Assembly: GCA_027924585.1 (NCBI GenBank)
Contig: BSBM01000179.1
Location: 14,356,501-14,420,500, forward strand
Origin: Larix kaempferi
Lineage: Eukaryota; Streptophyta; Pinopsida; Pinales; Pinaceae
Length of the DNA stretch: 64,000 bases
Direction of reading: 5' to 3'
Shown: positions 58,608 through 64,000 of the stretch, piece by piece
Position numbering within the stretch: position 1 is the first letter of the stretch
Layout: the number at the start of each line of letters is the position of its first letter
Translations under genes and position numbers: made by a program
The notes under the pieces: model-generated
The model's input: only the letters and a program-made list of their open reading frames with translations
Told to the model about the DNA's origin: nothing
Databases searched by the model: none

Positions 58608-58860
58608 ATCTTACTAGTTATTAAAGTTCCAACTATAAAATATTTTTTTATATTTTTGTAAACATAGTCAAATTCTAAGGAATTTAAATAGTTATATAAA
58701 ATTTTGGCAATTTTAAAAATAATTTTACCCTAGAATTTCGGCGATTTGAATTTAGAAAAAATGAATTTTGTCGAATCTTTTTTTTGAAAAAAAAAAACAT
58801 AAAAAATTAGCTAAATGGTAAAATTTAATCTCTAAAATTTTCCCTAATGTGTTAGAGTTT
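58608..58860 (-). repeat. Dispersed AT-rich repeat, copy 1
   Basis: It shares with 59353-59600 the start AATCTTACTAGT, a TGTCGAATC box, an A-run with GGAAAAA or GAAAAA, AAAATTAGC and an end near TTTTTCC or TTTTCCC. It is also related, in reverse orientation, to 5000-5225. Confidence 0.6.
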
Positions 58861-59352
58861 TGTTCATTGTTCGGAATTCTTCTTTGTTTGCTAATTTTTT
58901 TAAGGAACCTACATCTTTGGACAAAATTCTTGTGGAAATAGACATATTCATGACACTGGCTATTTCTGAATAGGAGTTTCTCATAGTCCAATGTTTGCTC
59001 ATGAGTCTAGTTATCAATTTGAATCTATGTCACTTTTGGAGACATTCTTCAATATTTACTTCAACATATACTGAAACACAAATGTACAACCTTGATATTT
59101 TCTTAGTTTTAGATGTACATGTCTCCCAAATTTGTTCCCCATTAATTTTTGGGTTTCAACATTGCATAGGTTGAGTTGGCGGTGTGATAACTTGACCGAT
59201 ACTAAGACCACAAACATTGTCTCCTCTTCTGGATCAAATTCAAGGACCATCTATGTAGATACAATCCTCAAATCCCTTAAACCATGGGCCACTATGAAAG
59301 GAAGGAAAATTTTAAGGATGGAAATTTATCTTACATTATAGAAACATTTTCA

Positions 59353-59600
59353 AATCTTACTAGTCCTTATTATGCTAACTGTAAAATGAACGATATTTTT
59401 GTAAAATTATTCAAGTTTTAACGATTTAATATAGTTTCAATACATTTTTTGTGGTTTTTAGGGTTAAATAGTTTTATCTTATAAAATTTGGGTGAACTAA
59501 TTTTATAAAAAATGGAACATGTCGAATCAATTTTTGGAAAAAAAGAATGGAAAATTAGCCTATGGGAAAAATTTAGCCCTAATTTTTTTCCTATATGAAC
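59353..59600 (-). repeat. Dispersed AT-rich repeat, copy 2
   Basis: Diverged copy of the previous repeat about 745 bp away, in the same orientation. The intervening 500 bp (short ORFs at 58752-59341 on both strands) has no assigned function. Confidence 0.6.
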
Positions 59601-59879
59601 GATTTGATATATCCTTTTCGAGCTATAAATGAAAAATAACCTTTACCATAAAAGGATTTGAATACCTCATTTTTTGTGAGGAACCCTTCTAGAATTATTA
59701 ATGATACTAACAAGGGGGGTGAATGAGTATTATGCGTAGATTTGCAAATTATTCACTTTTTAAAACATGCACCAATATCAATTTAACACCATATCAATAA
59801 AAACAAACTGTGCACGGATATTTGAAGAAACTTATATGTGTGTGTGTTTGTGTGTGTAAAAATGATATTGCAGAGAAAG

Positions 59880-60125
59880 ATAGGAGACACCAATCTCCAC
59901 TTATGTGAGCACCGATTCACTCATACATTCCTCTGATTGGGACACCAATCCCACTGGAAAGCACCAACTTGCAAAATGTAGGATTCAACCTGTGAGGACA
60001 CTCGTCCTCCACGCAAGCACCAACTGGCTAAACAAATATCAGACCTATGAGGACACCAATCCTCTATGTAAGCACCAACTTGTAGTGTTCAGGAACCAAC
60101 TTGAGTGGACACATCAATCTCCTTT
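59880..60125 (+). repeat. Minisatellite with GGACACCAATCC units
   Basis: Four or five degenerate units of about 50-65 bp are based on GAGGACACCAATCCTC followed by GCAAGCACCAACT. The 81-codon ORF at 59905-60150 comes from it. Confidence 0.75.
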
Positions 60126-60303
60126 CCTTTCCCCGTCCAATCGCCCTTAGAAGAGGATAGTAAATATTTCTGACTCCAGGTCTGCGTGCACAAATATTTC
60201 CATTCTGATATATTGATTGTGCGCTCTTCCATTGGTTCATTTTAAGTTGGTGTTTCTCTTACAGTGTGTTACACCATTGATCCACTCTTCAACATAGATT
60301 TTG

Positions 60304-60316
60304 CACACACACACAC

Positions 60317-60386
<70 letters not shown>
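60304..60386. repeat. (CA)n-(TA)n compound microsatellite
   Basis: About six CA units (60304-60316) are followed by an uninterrupted (AT)34 run at 60319-60386. ORFs of Ile-Tyr repeats across it are artefacts. Confidence 0.97.
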
Positions 60387-60390
<4 letters not shown>

Positions 60391-61091
60391 ATGTATTCTG
60401 TGCCTTTTCACAAATGCTCATATCTACGCATCTGCTCCTTGTGTTTATGCATTTCTTGTTGCCTCATGCACTTCATCGAATCATCTTTCTTCTAATTCCC
60501 CTAAGCATTTCATTCTACCGAAGCTTGTGAATTCAGAACATTACCCCATGAGTTCTTCCAAGCTTAATTTTCACTCCTCAAATTCACTTCTTATTTATAC
60601 TTCACTTGTGCAAACAATGAGTCGACAAGTTGGGGATTCTCTAAACAGTAACATCCCTTATTCCTTTCTTTTCAGACAAGCTTACCCATGCATTTTCCAC
60701 TTGTCTTCATCCATGCAAATGGAGTACTACGACTATGTGGGTTCTACACACATTAGTTCATTGGCTTGGTGAGACTTGCCATAAAATATTGCCACCCCCA
60801 AAATGTATCCTAAATAAGAAATGGATTAAAAATTAATTAAAATTTAATTAACCTCACTAATCAAGTATTTAGTCAAACCCTTATTCCCCCTTGAATGTTT
60901 TTCTGGTTGCACAAGAAACAACGTGGAGTTTGGCACACAATTCAATGTGGCATTAATTCAAAATTTTCGAAAAAGGGTATCAATGGAAAAATCCCTCCAT
61001 TTTCATATTTTTCGATTTGCCCCAAAATATTCGATTTACCTAGACCGGGCCAAAATATGTTCCAAACCAAATATGTGTCTGTATTGAATCT
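60387..61091. other. Intergenic, nothing recognised
   Basis: Short plus-strand ORFs at 60527-60772 and 60895-61140 have no recognisable motif. Confidence 0.4.
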
Positions 61092-61880
61092 ACCCTGCTT
61101 GAATGAAATCTATGAGCTTGTCAACACACTAGGTCTATGATCAAACCAAATCATATCGTGTTGAAATCCTCTGAAGAAAATTGATGTTATCGTGATCGAC
61201 TGGTAAGAATATTTTTTTCCAATTTTCTAAGCCCTAGGTTGTATATTTTCAAAGATGTTTTTTGTTTCAGAGCTGATTGTAAGTACAGAGGAACATTCTA
61301 TTACTTACAAAATATGCATTGCGGAGGAACACTCTATTGCTTAAAAAAATTACATATCTTGTTTTATATATTACCCTCAAAAATGTTTTCGAACTCATGC
61401 CTCGTTTTAGATATAACCCTGCTTAAATCGTCAACGGACCAGCTCTTTGATCAAACCAAATCGTACTGCATTGATACCATCTAAGCAAAATCAATGGTGT
61501 AGTGATACAGATGGTCAATATTTGTTTTTACAGTTTTTGTGCTTAATGTTTTTTACATTCTTACCCTGCTTGAACAAAATATACGAACCCATCAACAGGT
61601 TTGTGATCAAACCAAAGTTGATTACATTGAAATTGATGAAAACAATTGATGGTATAGTGGCCGAATGCCAATATTTTTTTTACTTTTTCTGTTAATAGAC
61701 TGGTGTAGTGATGGACTGCTTATCGACCAATTGATTCAATGCATCATCTCTCTGATCAAACCAAACTAGAACATGTTGAAATCCTCTGAGAAAAATCGAT
61801 AGTGTAGTGATATGAATGGTAATAATTTTTTTTTTTTCAGTTTTTTTTTTCTTAAAAAAATTTACATTGTTACCCTGTGA
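61092..61880 (+). repeat. Degenerate tandem repeat of about 148 bp
   Basis: The landmark ACCCTGCTT occurs at 61092, 61416 and 61563 and as GACTGCTT near 61711. TGATCAAACCAAA follows each one at a similar distance, and a T-run closes each unit. One unit between 61092 and 61416 is diverged. About five copies in all, with an end near the ACCCTG at about 61873. Confidence 0.75.
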
Positions 61881-62206
61881 TTTTTGTATTTAAGTATTCT
61901 ATAAAATGATTTATCAGATACTGTCTATGTAGAGTAATCAATTTTACCCTTTATTATTTGATGCATATATTGGTTTGGATTATCTAGATGTGAATCTAAA
62001 ATCTTGGTTGGAAGGAGAAAATAAAGCGAAGGTTTTTACCAAAGGTTAGAATTTATGTAGTATTTATATTATGCCTTTATAAACACTCTGTTTTTTCAAT
62101 CTCGCTTTCCAATTAAGAGATCATGTGTAACGTGTGTGGGTCATTTTGTCTTCCTTTCATGATTTCAGAATTTTACTTCATCTAAATTTGATCATTTTCA
62201 ATACAG

Positions 62207-64000
62207 ACCCTGATCTATTGCCACGTAAAGAACAGAAGTCATTGCCTCTAGAGGTTGTGGAAGAATATTTTTGAATACTTGTTGAAGAGGATGTTGAACC
62301 AGAAAAGAGACGAAAAATGAAGCAACAATGGTATATACAGGGACAAAAGTCACGAAAATTATGTAGACTTGCAAAAATTGATTGTTGGAATGACGATGAT
62401 GTATCCAACGGTAATGATGTTGAGAACAAACCTAATGATAGGGATATACCTTATCAACTCTGATGTCATTCAACTATGTAGTATGTTAAGGGAAAGGCTC
62501 CAAACTTTGGTATAGTTTATGTTCTTAAAGGAGAAAATGGTCCAGAAGAAATCATTATGTCCAAAGTTATAGATGAGTCACATACAAGAAATGTAGAGTT
62601 GACAATGTTGGATCTTTGTGGTGATGATCCAATTCTTTACACTATTAGTAACAATAACACATGGACACATACTATGGAATGTGTTCTTCCTATTCAAATG
62701 GTCTATGCAAATGAAAGTGGCAAGCTTATGTTGCACCATCCTTCACTTTTTGAAATAAAATCACAATTATCTTCAAGTGGGCCAGATGAAAATCATAAAA
62801 AAAATTCCACTACAGTCATCAAGTGAGGGTTTTATATGGGAGCTTGTTCAAATGTGACTCCCCTATTGAGTCAAAATGGTCGTTTTTTGAATATTGGTAG
62901 AAAGAAATTCATTCAAATGGATGGGCTATTGGTTCGCAACACAAATCCATTTGATTTTACCATAAAGGCATTCATGTATGTACGTATTTATTATGAAAAA
63001 TTTCCTAGAATGTCTGAATATGAGTCATTAAAAATTCCATATACTATAGAAGTGTTGGATTGTTTAGTAGATGTTTCAACTGGTGGAACATTTTTTTGGG
63101 TAAGAATATTTGAAAATCATGTAGATTTTTTCGGTAGAGGCCACTATATTCCTGAAGGTGTGAATTTGCATCCACATGAGGTGTTTACACAAAACAAGCT
63201 CTGTTGATACCAACTGGAATAATTGATGGTGAGTATACATGTGTATCTTTTAATATATATTGTTCAACTCATGTATGAACATTTTATTTATAGTATCTAA
63301 TTTTATATGCTATTGTGTTGTAGATATTGTTGACATTTTCTTTACTGTGAGCTATATTAAAAGGTGGGGTACTAGGAGTCGAAAAGGAGAATCTTTTTTT
63401 TTGTCATTTTATTGCTACGGATGATGATAAGCACACCACTTTTCAACTTCTTGAAAACAAAGGTGACAATGAAGTTGTGACTGCTAGATTAGTTGCCTCT
63501 ATAGAATATGGAACACACAATGCATTGCCATCATATATCAGAGTATTGCATCCCAATCGAGTACATCGTCACAATATTCATCTTCTTTCCTACAAAGTTT
63601 TCAATCACATAAGGTCTCGAAACATTATACATAGTGAATCTTATGTGGAAATTCCTTGTTCAGATGAAAGTTTCATGGTTACTTTTGAACTAATTGCAAT
63701 GCATGATGTACCTCCCGGGATTGTAATTTAAGAAGAATATTTCACTAGAGTTCAGCATAGAAGGATATGAGAATATTAAGGAGGCATTTTTATATACATG
63801 GCCAACCTTTCCTAATAGATATCATCCAACTTCTAGCTCAAGTGATCAGACTCAACCTTTTGGTAAATGGAGAGTGGGACCAAAATTTAGATTTCTCTAT
63901 TTGTATAATAGCCTACAACCTCGTGTACATGTACACTTTTCATAGGATTCACACCAATGGGATCCTTTCCATCAACGTTATGGATTATGGATCAAGAATG
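62207..64000 (+). pseudogene. Unrecognised intron-containing gene or pseudogene, open at window end
   Basis: A probable acceptor TTTTCAATACAG ends at 62206. The following exon reads DLLPRKEQKSLPLEVVEEYF, KRRKMKQQWYIQGQKSRKLC, VKGKAPNFGIVYVLKGENGP, MLDLCGDDPILYTISNNN, MDGLLVRNTNPFDFTIKAFM and IPYTIEVLDCLVDVSTGGTF in one consistent phase. It is broken by TGA and TAG codons (near 62271, 62461, 62476 and 62824) and a stop near 63205. A donor-like TGATG|GTGAGTATA (63229) and an acceptor-like GTTGTAG (about 63323) suggest an intron. The next exon carries VVTARLVASIEYGTHNALPS and NIHLLSYKVFNHIRSRNIIH, with a slip in a T-run at about 63393. After a stop near 63731 a further phase reads NIKEAFLYTWPTFPNRYHPT and KWRVGPKFRFLYLYNSLQPR. 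No family recognised. Confidence 0.5.

Noticed and set aside
60264-60530. ORFs with Ile-Tyr runs
   Set aside because: They are translations of the (TA)n microsatellite.

Overview
This window looks like intergenic DNA from a land plant with a large, repeat-rich genome. The evidence is a dense mix of Ty1/copia and Ty3/gypsy LTR retrotransposons with plant-type primer-binding sites (tRNA-iMet, tRNA-Glu, probably tRNA-Arg), AT-rich spacers, microsatellites, and no intact conventional host gene. A gymnosperm-like genome is a reasonable guess but is not shown by the sequence.

The centre (about 7.0-46.1 kb) is a nest. One old, decayed Ty3/gypsy element (called E1 here, minus strand) has been cut into five blocks by four later LTR elements: A (10981-14677, plus, a copia deletion derivative), B (15374-22499, minus, a copia element keeping only the end of pol), C (23635-31925, plus, a gypsy-type element with gag and protease but no recognisable RT or integrase) and D (32764-45883, minus, nearly intact gypsy). 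LTR borders were read from TG...CA ends, adjacent primer-binding sites and 5-bp target duplications (CATGA for D, CAAAT for B, GGAGG for C, ATGGG/AGGGG for A). Read on the minus strand, the E1 blocks run gag, protease, zinc-knuckle segment, RT, RNase H, integrase, which supports one host element. LTR divergence, counted by eye, is about 0.7% for D, 2.7% for B, 5-7% for C and 8-10% for A, so D is the youngest insertion.

Element D is the most interesting object. It has a 2018-codon gag-pol frame with no internal stop, five CCHC zinc knuckles, and a second gag-like domain between protease and RT. A 160-codon frame lies between the primer-binding site and gag in the same phase. A roughly 1,040-codon extra frame downstream of integrase carries a basic nuclear-localisation-like stretch and long coiled coils but no evident membrane segment. 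Six in-frame stops (five TAG, one TGA, no TAA) lie only in these flanking frames, a pattern expected from deamination of methylated CAG and CGA.

Left flank (1-7 kb): duplicated repeats, two oppositely oriented arrays built on a near-palindromic GGGTCGRYCGACCC motif, a 21-bp minisatellite, and a decayed plus-strand reading frame (4.6-6.2 kb) interrupted by a dispersed repeat. Right flank (46-64 kb): a 658-bp inverted-repeat (MITE-like) element, a decayed minus-strand frame, several tandem repeats and microsatellites, and at the right edge (62.2-64.0 kb) an unrecognised, apparently intron-containing plus-strand gene or pseudogene that runs off the window.
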